DNA from: Diogma glabrata
Taxonomy: Eukaryota; Arthropoda; Insecta; Diptera; Cylindrotomidae
NCBI GenBank assembly: GCA_963693315.1
Contig: OY856186.1
Span: forward strand, 236,077,135 to 236,141,134
Length of the DNA: 64,000 nucleotides
Direction of reading: 5' to 3'
This document shows positions 11,845 through 21,640 of the stretch, one piece after another; the first letter of the stretch is position 1, and the number at the start of each line of letters is the position of its first letter. The position numbers were made by a program, and so were the translations under genes. Below the pieces are notes generated by a model. The model was not told the origin of the DNA, did not search any database, and was given only the letters and a program-made list of their open reading frames with translations.

Positions 11845-12360
11845 AATTCTTACTACATTTACCATCTCTCATACAAACAGAATTGGGATTTAGAGCACCA
11901 CATGCATCATATGACGTTTCACATATTCATGTAATGTAGGATAAAGAATGGGATCAGGGATTTCAGTACATACAAATTTATTAATCATTTCATTTCCATC
12001 AATTCTATCTGACAAATTTAACAAAATATGAGCATGCGGAAGACCACGTTTTTGAAATTCAATGGTATATATAAGTGCTTTGACAGAACCGAAAATCTTT
12101 ATTTTCATTAAACAATCTATGAGCTCTTTAAGTTTCACTTTAAACACACGGACAACAATATCAGGACGAAAATTCGAAGACTCATAATTACTCAAATTAT
12201 TAACAATTTCTGGCCATTGAGGATTACATGTCATTGTTATAAATAAAGAAGGTTTACCGAAATGTTGTACAATAGACATTGCATCCAAGTAATTTTGATA
12301 CATGTCACGTGGTGAACCGGTGAAAGAAGATGGCGAAATTACTTTACGACCAACTACTTG
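11845..12360 (-). pseudogene. Helitron A Rep, HUH segment
   Basis: The segment starts at the MITE boundary with QVVGRKVISPSSFTGSPRD. It contains Rep motif 1 (FITMTCNPQWPEI) and motif 2 (RGLPHAHILL), whose two histidines bind the catalytic metal. It then continues through EIPDPILYPTLHEYV and NPNSVCMRDGKC. All HUH residues are present. The open frame ends at the 11277-11844 insert. Confidence 0.9.
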
Positions 12361-12584
12361 CACTGAAAAAAATTATTTGGTATATTCTACAAAACGGATT
12401 CAACCAAATTAGTTTTGTAGCGTCAACTAAAATTTAGTGGAATTGACCATACGATTTGAACGTTTGACAAAGCATTGTCAAATTTTAAAAACGTATGGTC
12501 GATTGTACTAAATTTTAGTTGATTGTACAAAATAAATTTGGTTGAATTCGTTTTGTAGAATATACAAAATTATTTTTTTCAGTG
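12361..12584. mobile_element. 224-bp MITE with CACTG ends (CMC/CACTA-like?)
   Basis: Inverted ends begin CACTGAAAAAAATTATTT, and the inverted similarity continues for roughly 50 bp through TATTCTACAAAACG and CAACCAAATT. The interior is partly palindromic as well. It sits between a TG dinucleotide at 12359-12360 and another at 12585-12586. Removing the element and one TG would bring the flanking Rep frames into register, so these are the true borders. CACT-type ends with 2-4 bp duplications occur in the CMC superfamily (family knowledge). Assignment to it is inference, because no transposase is present. Confidence 0.8.
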
Positions 12585-12586
12585 TG

Positions 12587-13260
12587 CATATTACCATCGT
12601 CATTGCGATTTTGATGCAAGAAATCTGTTAAATTTTTGTACAAATCAGCACGAAGAGCAGATTGATTTGAACGAATGTAATAAAGCCGTGTACCTTCGAT
12701 ACAAACATACATATCAACAATCCATTGAAGAAATAATTTTTGAGAACGATGCAAAAGACTAAAACCATCACGTATAGCAGGGCGATAAGATGCATATTGC
12801 AACATTGTAACTTTTGTACGTAGCACAGTAGCACGTGAAGTAGAATCATCATTTTTAAAAATAGCAGCCACATCAGTTTGAACAACATCATTAAAACGAC
12901 GAATATTACACTCTCTGTTAACTTTTATAACCATTGACACATCAGCAGTAGCATTCTCAGATCTGTCACAAAATTCATGCATTGATTTAAAAGAACGAAC
13001 AAAAGGATTCACACGATCTAACTCAAAACCTATCTCACGCAAAAGAAAAACTTCACATACATTGGCATTTCTATTCATTCTCACAGCAGCAGTATCAACA
13101 TCATAAAAATATAATTGTGCATACATTGGAGGTTGACCATAAGCAGGAATTTATTTGAAGTAACTTCTCTTGGAAAATGTTTGACATGACAAAAACGACA
13201 ACTCATATCCAAAGCACCACAAATATACGAATCAAAGTTACTAAGGGAATTTCTATTTCA
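12587..13260 (-). pseudogene. Helitron A Rep, N-terminal part
   Basis: From about 13240 the minus strand reads ALDMSCRFCHVKHFPREV, a CxxC metal-binding segment typical of Helitron Rep N-termini. A deletion or frame break follows, then AYGQPPMYAQLYFYD. An open stretch continues (VCEVFLLREIGFELDRVNPF, FLQWIVDMYVCIEGTRLYY, LYKNLTDFL) up to the MITE. A second CC-type cysteine cluster usually seen after the first is missing. No start codon or upstream TC terminus was recognised. Confidence 0.8.
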
Positions 13261-13770
13261 TCATTCGCCACATTCAATTACATATAATATTAAAAAAAAA
13301 AACAAAAATCTCATTCCATCTACGTTTGTTTCACACTTTTAACAGTCGTACATAATAACAAAGTAACAAAGTTTTTCGTTTTATTGAAAAAAAAAAGTAT
13401 GGTTTGGGCAAGTCAATTTCATATTGTATGGGGGGGTTCGCTTAAATTCAAAAATAAATTTAATTCATCTATAACTTTTTTATTTATGACTCGATTTGTG
13501 TGAAAAGTTACACTGATCTAAGTTACACTAATATCAGTTAGCAGTAAAAATTTGAAACGAATCCATCTGCGAATAAAAAAGCCTAGGCTCCTCAAAATTT
13601 TTCGTTAGAGTATTAATATATAAAATTTATTATTTCGTGAGTTTACTGTATACCTGGAATGTTGTAACGGTTTTCTGCTCCATTCCATTCGTTCTCAAAT
13701 TTTTAATAGAAGCATGTGTAATTTATTTTGTATTTAAATTTGTGAATTTTTTTTAAAATGCTCTTAAAAT
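13261..13770. other. AT-rich DNA upstream of Helitron A
   Basis: It may contain the lost 5' region of Helitron A, but no TC-start end was seen. The words TTTTAACAGTCGTACATAATAACAAAG near 13336 resemble Rep coding sequence near 11090 only briefly. Nothing else was recognised. Confidence 0.35.
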
Positions 13771-13776
13771 TTTAAA

Positions 13777-13968
13777 TCATGGCAAATGAATTAATCTGTG
13801 CATTTTGAAATTTAAATACTGGTGAAAGTGTACATATCTTTTCAGAAGAAAACTTTAAAAAAATGCCAGACTATTTTGCGTTTACGAAAATTTCATAATT
13901 TCAAATATAGTGATGTTATTTTACCACGTGAACATTTAGTTAGTGGCTATCATCGTACTTGTTACAAG
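13777..13968 (+). pseudogene. Relic of a CxxC...HxxxC protein, family not named
   Basis: From an ATG at 13779 the frame reads MANELICAF, then a TGA where a cysteine would complete CxxC, then NLNTGESVHIFSEENFKK. A one-base shift in an A-run leads to CQTILRLRKFHNFKYSDV, then ILPREH, GYHRTCYKTFTAL. The spacing (CAFC...YSDV.LP...GYH..CY..FTAL) matches an N-terminal metal-binding module I associate with repeat-derived arthropod proteins, but I cannot name the family with certainty. At least one nonsense and one frameshift change make it dead. Confidence 0.4.
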
Positions 13969-14710
13969 ACATTTACGGCATTGATATATTATTATCATAC
14001 AACATAAAAAATTATAGAAACGTCTTCATCTCCATCTCAGTGAATTACGCACTCGTTGCCGCAATCTATGCAACAGCCGTCAACTTCTGTCTGTATTCCT
14101 ATTTTAATTTGTACGCTTTGTTAAAATAAATATATAACCAAATCTGTATGATTAAGAAAATTAAAAAGTTTTGTTTATTTCTTTAGAAAAAATTATATTT
14201 TTATTACTTAACAGACTATTAAATTATAACATTGATAAAAATTATTCATAATGTATGACTACTGATTCGCTTTCATTCCTATTCAGACAAAGAAAGCTTA
14301 TAGCGTGTGCCCGCATGTTGGACCGCCCTGTATGTGCTTCTTAAATATATTTGTATAATAATAATGTAAATAACATATACAAATTTCAGCATTGCTGAAA
14401 TAAAGCATATTTTCATGAAATTTTAAAACTTTGAAATTTAAAAAAAAACTAGGAAACGGGAGTAGATGTCTGCCATTGGATTTTTTAATAAAAAAAGATT
14501 GATATCTTTAAGATATTAAAACGGCAGACATGCTGAAATCACGTTTTTGAATGTCAATTTTTACGTTTTTTGACTTGCGGACACAGCCCAAATAAATCAT
14601 CGGTGGGGATAGTGAATACCCATTTCAACTACGGCAGGTGAAAAACTATACTAGCATCAATATTGGAGTTTGCTAAAATACCGTAAGTTTGACGATCACT
14701 GGCTCTTAGA
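13969..14710. other. AT-rich spacer
   Basis: No gene was recognised. A short inverted pair, ATGTCTGCC near 14465 and GGCAGACAT near 14522, could form a hairpin. Nothing else was seen. Confidence 0.4.
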
Positions 14711-14789
14711 CCATAATTATTACTAATAAAGCTATTCCATTTCGTTATTTCGTTTTTGCGTTACGTTACGAGTACGTTTTGCTACACTG
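14711..14789 (+). mobile_element. Truncated right end of the hAT MITE family
   Basis: About 79 bp match the right end of the complete MITE at 46666-47508, including TTATTTCGTTTTTGCGTTACG and the terminal GCTACACTG (GCAACACTG in the full copy). Only this end is present. Confidence 0.75.
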
Positions 14790-15089
14790 AAATCATATAT
14801 ATTCATTATATCTCATTATTTGTTTTAATTATTCTACCAATGAATTTTTAAAGCTATTTGTTTCACTAGGACAAAAAATGTGATTTTGGGACGATTAAAA
14901 AGGTGGCGGTGCGACGCGATAGCGAAGTCACAAATGATATTCATTTTTATTATATATTAATTTTTTTCATAAACTGATTTTATTTGATTTGCATTCGCTT
15001 TTTACTTTCATTCGCCATTTTTAAATAACGTAACTCAAGCGTGGTAGCGAAATCTGAAATTCTTAGTCAAACCCGTGTTATCCGGGTAA
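14790..15089. other. Spacer upstream of the endonuclease relic
   Basis: AT-rich with one GC patch (GGTGGCGGTGCGACGCGATAGCG near 14901). Nothing was recognised. Confidence 0.3.
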
Positions 15090-15690
15090 TTTTACCTGGA
15101 CGTAAAAGGTGACCAGACTATCGAATCGGAACGTGGAACGTGTAAGCCTAAGCTCTTTTGATGCTCTGATGAGTCTAGAAACAGCAGCTGCGAGATATAG
15201 AATAGATGTCATTGCTCTGCAAGAAATTAGACAGCCAATAATTGGGAAACACGATTCGGGTAGTCACACTTTATACTGTAGTGTCAGGTCATCCTTATCG
15301 AAGAGAATTCGGTACTGGTTTTTTTTGTTGGTGCACGCATACAAGAAGCCGTGATGAACTTCATCCCAGTTAATGGATGACCCGGTGTAACTTTAATGGA
15401 CAGTTTGGAAGAGATGTACCTTATGAAAAGTGTGTGGGCCCCAACAGCCTGCATTTGAATGATAATGGTGAAAAAATGACTAAGTTTGCATTATCAAATA
15501 ATTTGAGAATTGCCAGTTCTTAAGCAGACTAGGGTCGTATAGAATGAAACACACGAAATCAAATTGATCTCGTACTATGTGACAGCACGTTTCTTTTTAG
15601 CATTCTGGATTTGTGTCCTTTATAGATGTGCATACATTGGAAGTAACCACTTCTTTGTATGTGCTAAGATAAGGTTCCACTTTCCAAATC
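15090..15690 (+). pseudogene. RTE/CFDP2-like LINE endonuclease relic
   Basis: Pieces in different frames follow an exonuclease-endonuclease-phosphatase domain of the kind annotated as craniofacial development protein 2-like in insects: RIGTWNV (frame-broken), ARYRIDVIALQEIRQP with the metal-binding glutamate in QEIR, SHTLYCS, FGTGFFVG, GPNSLHLNDNGEK, FALSNNLRIASS and NQIDLVLCDS. The final catalytic SDH region is degraded. In an active element the enzyme nicks target DNA for reverse transcription. No reverse transcriptase follows, so this is a 5' fragment. Several indels and stops are present. Confidence 0.65.
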
Positions 15691-15859
15691 CAGGCATTCT
15701 AAAATCAATCAACGGAAACGTTTTAACATCTCATCGCTAAAGAATGCTGAAACTGAGAGATAGTCCTTAAAATATAGTCTTTAAGAGATTTACTCTAAGG
15801 TGTTCTCATATCAAAACCAACAAACTACCGAAAAATTTAAAAGAGCATTAAAGTTTAAA
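15691..15859. other. Short spacer
   Basis: Nothing was recognised apart from a local repeat of ATAGTC(C/T)TTAA. Confidence 0.3.
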
Positions 15860-16620
15860 CACAAGGTTATTATTAGTTATTTTTTATGGTTAACGGTACT
15901 GCCAACTGACAAGCAGGTTATCTCAAACATTAACCTTCATAATTTATTTTTGTCAACTTATTTCTAGTTTATTTTTGGATTATATTTAAAATAATATCAC
16001 GTAATCTTATAAAAATAGATGTTGCATAATTCATTTTTAACAAGTGATTGTTGAGTCTATAGTCCATACTGAAAAACAAAAATTGTTGTTAATAGAAAGA
16101 ACAATTCACTCAGATTAAAAGTTACACTTACATTCACCACCATGATAAACTGCGTCACAATTTGCAGCATCAACAAAACATGGGTTTCGGAATTCCTGTG
16201 AAACGCCCTTTGAATTTCTGCACATACTGGCTTCGGTGCATCTGAACAAGATGGACATGGTGGAAGTTCTGAGTTTACTTGATATGTTAGCAAGGAAAGA
16301 ATCACTAAAAATAAAACAAAATTAGCCTTCAAATTAAAGTGGTTTTAATTAATAAAAAAATTACAGAATGTTATAAAATATAATAATTTCATTTTATTCA
16401 GAACTCGTTGCTTGTTTCTTAAGATCACTGAAAGAACTGATGCTTACAATTATAGAAAATATTATAATATGTTTACAATGATAACTACATTTAGAGGCGA
16501 TGGTAGTGGAATGTAGTAGAATCGGTTTATGTGAAAATGTCAAAAAATAACGAAATTAAACAAATTTACTGATTATTTTGAGAAAAGGTCACAAATCACA
16601 TATTAAAAAAGTTTCAGGGA
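15860..16620. repeat. Duplicated block around Kazal-like relic, copy 2
   Basis: This is the counterpart of 6600-7190 in the same orientation. The shared flanks include TTTTTATGGTTAACGGTA, GGTTATCTCAAACATTAA and TTTTGAGAAAAGGTCACAAA. The two units are about 9.2 kb apart, and Helitron A lies between them. Confidence 0.7.
16125..16332 (-). pseudogene. Kazal-type secreted protein relic, copy 2
   Basis: The minus strand encodes KANFVLFLVILSLLTYQVNS (signal peptide), then ELPPCPSCSDAPKPVCAEI. In another frame follow KGVSQEFRNPCFVDAANC and DAVYHGGEC. Together they carry the six-cysteine Kazal pattern with PVCA and F-x-N-x-C. A 1-nt shift after PVCAEI separates the two halves. The start codon aligned with the ATG of copy 1 is AAG here, so initiation is also lost. 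A good splice donor (GTAAGT, 16130-16125) follows the last part, which suggests the gene had a further exon. Kazal proteins inhibit proteases (family knowledge). The target is unknown. Confidence 0.65.
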
Positions 16621-19600
16621 AAAAATCAAATGATTGTTTTTATTTTTTTTACAATATTTTTTTCTTATTGGTTTTAGACATTTATAAAACAAGTTATAAT
16701 TATATTAATAAAAACAAAATTAAACATGATATCCGAATAAATTTGTGCGCATATCATTTGTGCATAAAAAGATCTACGCTGATCTAAGCGTATATCTTCT
16801 TTATTTAACTATTTCCTGACAGAATCTTCACCAATCGTTTTAGAACTCTTAAAATCCAACTTAAAACTCGTAAAGACACAATATTTAGATCAAAGAAGAC
16901 CAGTAGAGATCTATTTCGATCCAAAATAATGATCTCTGAGATTTGAAGAAATTGACGAATTTTAGATCTCATTAGATTATTTATTTCGCGGGTTATTAAT
17001 TACACAAAAACTCATTTTAACAAAAACTCTTAAAAATATGATTTGAAAAAGTTCAATAAAATTTTAAAACGCAGTTCGATTTGATTAAAATTTATAAATA
17101 ATAATAATAAACGAACATTTTTATAAATTAGATGTGGATGTACGTTGATACAATGAATAAAAACACACAGCTTCTTTTATTTCTACAACCACTACAGTCA
17201 TTTCCACAACGTAATGAACACTTTAAGAAGGTGTTCATCAATAAAGACAATTATCAGCAAATTTTTTTACAATTTATTGTTTCTTATTAATCTTTACAAA
17301 ATTCTTCTAAATGGAAATTTGGCGACCCCAAACGATCTTAAACTATATATATTATTGAAAAAACTTCAGTACAGCACTACTTTTTTCATTCGAATACATC
17401 AAATAGAGAGATACCATATATTGTAAGGAAATACCAAAACTTTTCAAACATCTTATAAAACTTAATCTTCTTACACCATCAACTGTCTTATTTCTGTTTC
17501 ACGTAATTTTATTTTGCAGTTCAATTCATAAAAAAAATGTATAACGGGTATTTTAGTTTTTTATTTCAAAGTTCAATTTCCTTTTCAAACTGCAAAAAAA
17601 TTAAGGTCAATCGACACACAAATTAAGTTTACAAAGAAAAACAAAAGTTTTACATAGCCAAAAGGTCCAGGTGCATATATTTGAAAATAATCGTGAATCA
17701 AGAAGAAAGGAACAAAAAAAATTGAGGTTGATGAATTGTGATTCTGATTGGTAAACTCCTTGAATTCAAATGAAAGAACTTGAGTTAATTTCCAGATAAA
17801 GGATTAAATAACAATTCTTGACCCTCTTTTGTGGTAAATTTAAAATGTGGAAAGTTATGCTTTCAATATGTTATTCAATAGAAAATGTTGTTTTTTTGTA
17901 GATATTAGGTTATGTGTTTTAATTGTTTTTGAGGACAAATAACACAAAATACGCGATTCAATTAAGGCAATAACATGTTACAGGGTGAAAGGTGAAAATA
18001 ATGAATTTTAAATATATGTTTAGAATCCAGCAACTGTGTTTAACATAAAATACCACAAATCTGCATGTTAACAAACATTATGTAAAGAAAGAAAAAATCT
18101 TACAAACAACTATATAGAACAAAATATAATTCTTGTCGTGTATTTTCATAAAACATACAAATTTCAGATTAAATTATGTTAATACGTTGTCGTATATAAT
18201 TTTATTATACATCATGTTTTAAAATTTCATAAATTATGATGACAGAAAATCAATATAAAATTATAATTTTATTAGATTTTAATTAGATTCAAGATTATCA
18301 TATTATGTTCTTTTATTTTTATGGAAAATAAGTTGAAAATGTGTTTTTGAAGCTTTAGAATTAGTTATGAAATTTAATATCCGGTGAAACTTTATTTGAG
18401 GAGGAAGTTTTGGTTTGTAAAATTAAAATGTTGTTTATCGAATTTCAACGCACGAAAGTTGAGGAGTACATATAAATCGTCTTTCCAGTTTCTTCTCTTC
18501 AAGGGTGGTGATTTTTACAACTCCATGTAGAGTCACCACCTACCGACAATGTCAATCAGTCCTTGATTGATTTAAAAAAGTAAGTTTGAGTGTTTCTACC
18601 GATGCTACAAAAAGCGGACACCAAAAGTAATAGGACAATAAAAACCAAATTGTTTGATTATTCTTCTTCGATGAACACCAGCTGGTAATTGTTAGAACAT
18701 GTTTATATCTTGCTTTTTAAAGGGAACCTTTCTACACGACCAAGTCATTTATTCCAGTTTGGCTTAATGGATTTGATTACATTGTAGCCTCCAAGGAATT
18801 GTGTGGTTTCTAATGTTGAGCTTTCCAAGTCACTCCTTAGATAGAAAACCGACGATTTAGTAGTATTGGTTTTAAGTAACTCACCGAGATAAGGTGTATA
18901 ATAATTTTAAGAGTTTAAGCGCAGTATGTACTGTATAATAATTCTTTACATCTAATTCTATTTGCGATACCCATGCAACGTTTAACGTAGAATTTACCAA
19001 AAATTTAGCAGAATTATCAATACCGGTATAATTAGTTTTTGATTAAGACCTTGAATTTTCGTAGTCAACACTCAACACAAATTTGATAAATTTTAAAAAG
19101 AAGAAGCAGGAATGATTGACGTTTGGTTAAATTTGAGTTCATTTTTTTGAAGTGAAACTTCTAATGCGACTTCCAAAAAACGTTACGTTAAAAACATTTA
19201 ACGCTTCTTTTTTTCATATAACTTTATGATATTTAAACAATAACCTGACATCTGACAATTATCAAAAAATGAGCAAAATTTTTGAATAAATATGTTATGC
19301 TAGAAATATCCAAACCAATTTGTCTGGTTTTCTATTATTTTTGAGTCAAAACTTACAATTACCAAAAAAAATTGTGCGTGGAGTCCCTCCGCGCGGAAGA
19401 AGTGAAACTTCGTAATGTGGAAATAAAAATAGAAAGGGGTAGAAATTGATTTTTAGTGAACTCATACTATTCATATTCTTTAAGACCAACTTTATTTCTA
19501 TTTATTAACATTGCTTACAATCTTTTAATTAACAATGGGATTATGATAACTAAAGTAAGATACGAAATGTTTGAGTTCTGTTTTTTTTCAATATTTCTTG

Positions 19601-19694
19601 CAAAAACTACATCAATGGTAGTTCCCCCTTTGGTTGTTGGATCATTCCTACCATTTATCATTTCCAATCCAAATTTGTCTTTAAAACACATTTT
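16621..19694. other. AT-rich intergenic DNA
   Basis: No gene was recognised. A hairpin-capable pair GGTGGTGA/TCACCACC lies at about 18504-18540. Short open frames lack protein features. Confidence 0.45.
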
Positions 19695-21100
19695 TCACCC
19701 TTTTCCACTCCCATCCTCTAAATAATAGAAATCCACATAGAAATAAAATCACTTGAAGCTTCGCTATATTTTTCGTTAAGGGTTTATCATATTTCCTATC
19801 CCTATGATTTTTTTCAAATTTTTCTCAATCAACGAAGAAACGTATAGGCGGAGGACCAACTTTTTGTTGCACTTTTTTGAGAATAATTCAAAAACGGTGC
19901 ATTGCAAAATTCTAAAATAAATTGTAATGTTTCTTAATTTTGTTGTTCTTTCAAATGACACCCCATTTGACCGGGTCAAAAACCCTTTTTTCAAAATTCC
20001 CCACTCCCATCCCCTAAACACATAGGAATAAAATCACTTGAAGCTTTGCTATATTTTTCGTTAAGGGTTTATCAAATTTCCTATCCCTATGATTTTTTTC
20101 AAATTTTTCTGTCAATCAACGAAGAAACGTATAGGGGGGGGGGGGGAACCAACTTTTTTTTACACTTTTTTGAGAATAATTCAAAAACGGTGCATCGCAA
20201 AATTCTAAAAAAACTTGAAATGTTGTTTAGTTTTAGTGCTCTTTCAAATGACACTCCATTTGACCGGGTCAAAAAACCCTTTTTTCACCCTTCCCCACTC
20301 CCATCCCCTAAACACATAGAAATAAAATCACTTGAAGCTTCGCTATATTTTTCGTTAAAGGTTTATCAAATTTCCTATCTCTTTGATTTTTTTCAAATTT
20401 TTCTGTCAATCAACGAAGAAACGTATAGCGGGGGGGGGGACCAACTTTTTGAAAAATCGCAAAATTCTAAAAAAACTTGTTATGTTCCTTAATTTTGGTG
20501 TTCTTTCAAATGACACCCCACTTGACCGGGTCAAAAAACCTTTTTTTCATCCTTCCCCACTCCCATCCCCTAAACGTTAGGGGTTTATCAAATATTTTTC
20601 GTTAAGGGTTTATCAAATTTCCTATCTCTATGATTTTTTTCAAATTTTTCTGTAAATCAACGAAGAAACGTATAGGGCCCCGGGGAACCAACTTTATGTT
20701 GCACTTTTTTGAGAATAATTCAAAAACGGTGCATCGCAAAATTCTAAAAAAAACTTGTAATGATTCTTAATTTTGGTGCTCTTTCAAATGACACTCCATT
20801 TGACTGGGTCAAAAACCTTTTTTTCACCCTTCCCCACTCCCATCCCCTAAACACATAGAAATAAAATCACTTGAGGCTTCGCTATATTTTTCGTTAAGGG
20901 TTTATCAAATTTCCTATCTCTTTGATTTTTTTCAAATTTTTCTGTCAATCAACGAAGAAACGTATAAGGGGGGACATAACTTTTTGTTGCACTTTTTTGA
21001 GAATAATTCAAAAACGGTGCATCGCCAAATTTTAAAAAAAATTGTAATGTTTCTTAATTTTAGTGCTATTTCAAATGACACCCCACTTGACCGGGTTTTA
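19695..21100 (+). repeat. Tandem repeat, five ~260-296 bp units with G-tracts
   Basis: The phrase CCACTCCCATCC marks successive units at 19705, 20001, 20295, 20557 and 20834. Each unit contains TATATTTTTCGTTAA, CAATCAACGAAGAAACGTAT, a variable G-rich tract, TTGAGAATAATTCAAAAACG and TCAAATGACACYCCA. The G-tract ranges from a short GG or GGGG, through GGGCCCCGGGG, to 9-13 Gs. Unit 4 has a local rearrangement that repeats GTTAGGGGTTTATC. Open frames across the array are repeat translations and not genes. Confidence 0.92.
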
Positions 21101-21640
21101 AATGAAGTTTTTTCCCCTTCTCATATGGTGGATACCTTAATAAGTATAATTATTACTATATAGTATATGGTTCTTCACTATATTTTTCTTTAAAAACTTA
21201 CTAATTTTTCTATCATTCAAAATACTTTTTAAGATTTTCGATTACTTAGGCTCGGAGCTAATCAAGGAAAGAAAACATACAGAAAACGCTATTATTTAGA
21301 TTTGCACAAAAAATGGTGGGGTGTAAAACTCCAAACTATATTTTTTAGAAATACTGAAGGGAAGCCCTTTCATATGATACCCTACTTGACTCGATATAAA
21401 AATATATTTTCTCAAAGGCCTCACATCGTAACCCTGTTAACCAAACAAAACCAATTTATTTATTTTTCAACTCCTCATTTTGTTTGGACATTTTTTTTTT
21501 TACACATGCCAAATTTCAGGTTTCAGGTTCGTTGGATGTATAGTAATTGAGATAATCGAAATAATGTGAAAAACACGTTTTACTCTCACTAATAGTGTTC
21601 CGTATAAAAAACGGAACCCTAAAAACTAATATTTTATGTG
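21101..21640 (+). repeat. Degenerate tail of the tandem repeat, dispersed-repeat end
   Basis: The area repeats the theme of the tandem units (CTTTCATATGATACCCTACTTGAC at 21367). It ends at a small palindrome GTTCCGTATAAAAAACGGAAC followed by CCTAAAAA near 21597-21625. That wording resembles the termini of a widespread insect interspersed repeat (recollection, not verified). No protein is encoded. Confidence 0.4.

Noticed and set aside
21597..21625. Possible hairpin terminator GTTCCGTATAAAAAACGGAAC
   Set aside because: No gene ends here. It is more likely the end of an interspersed repeat.
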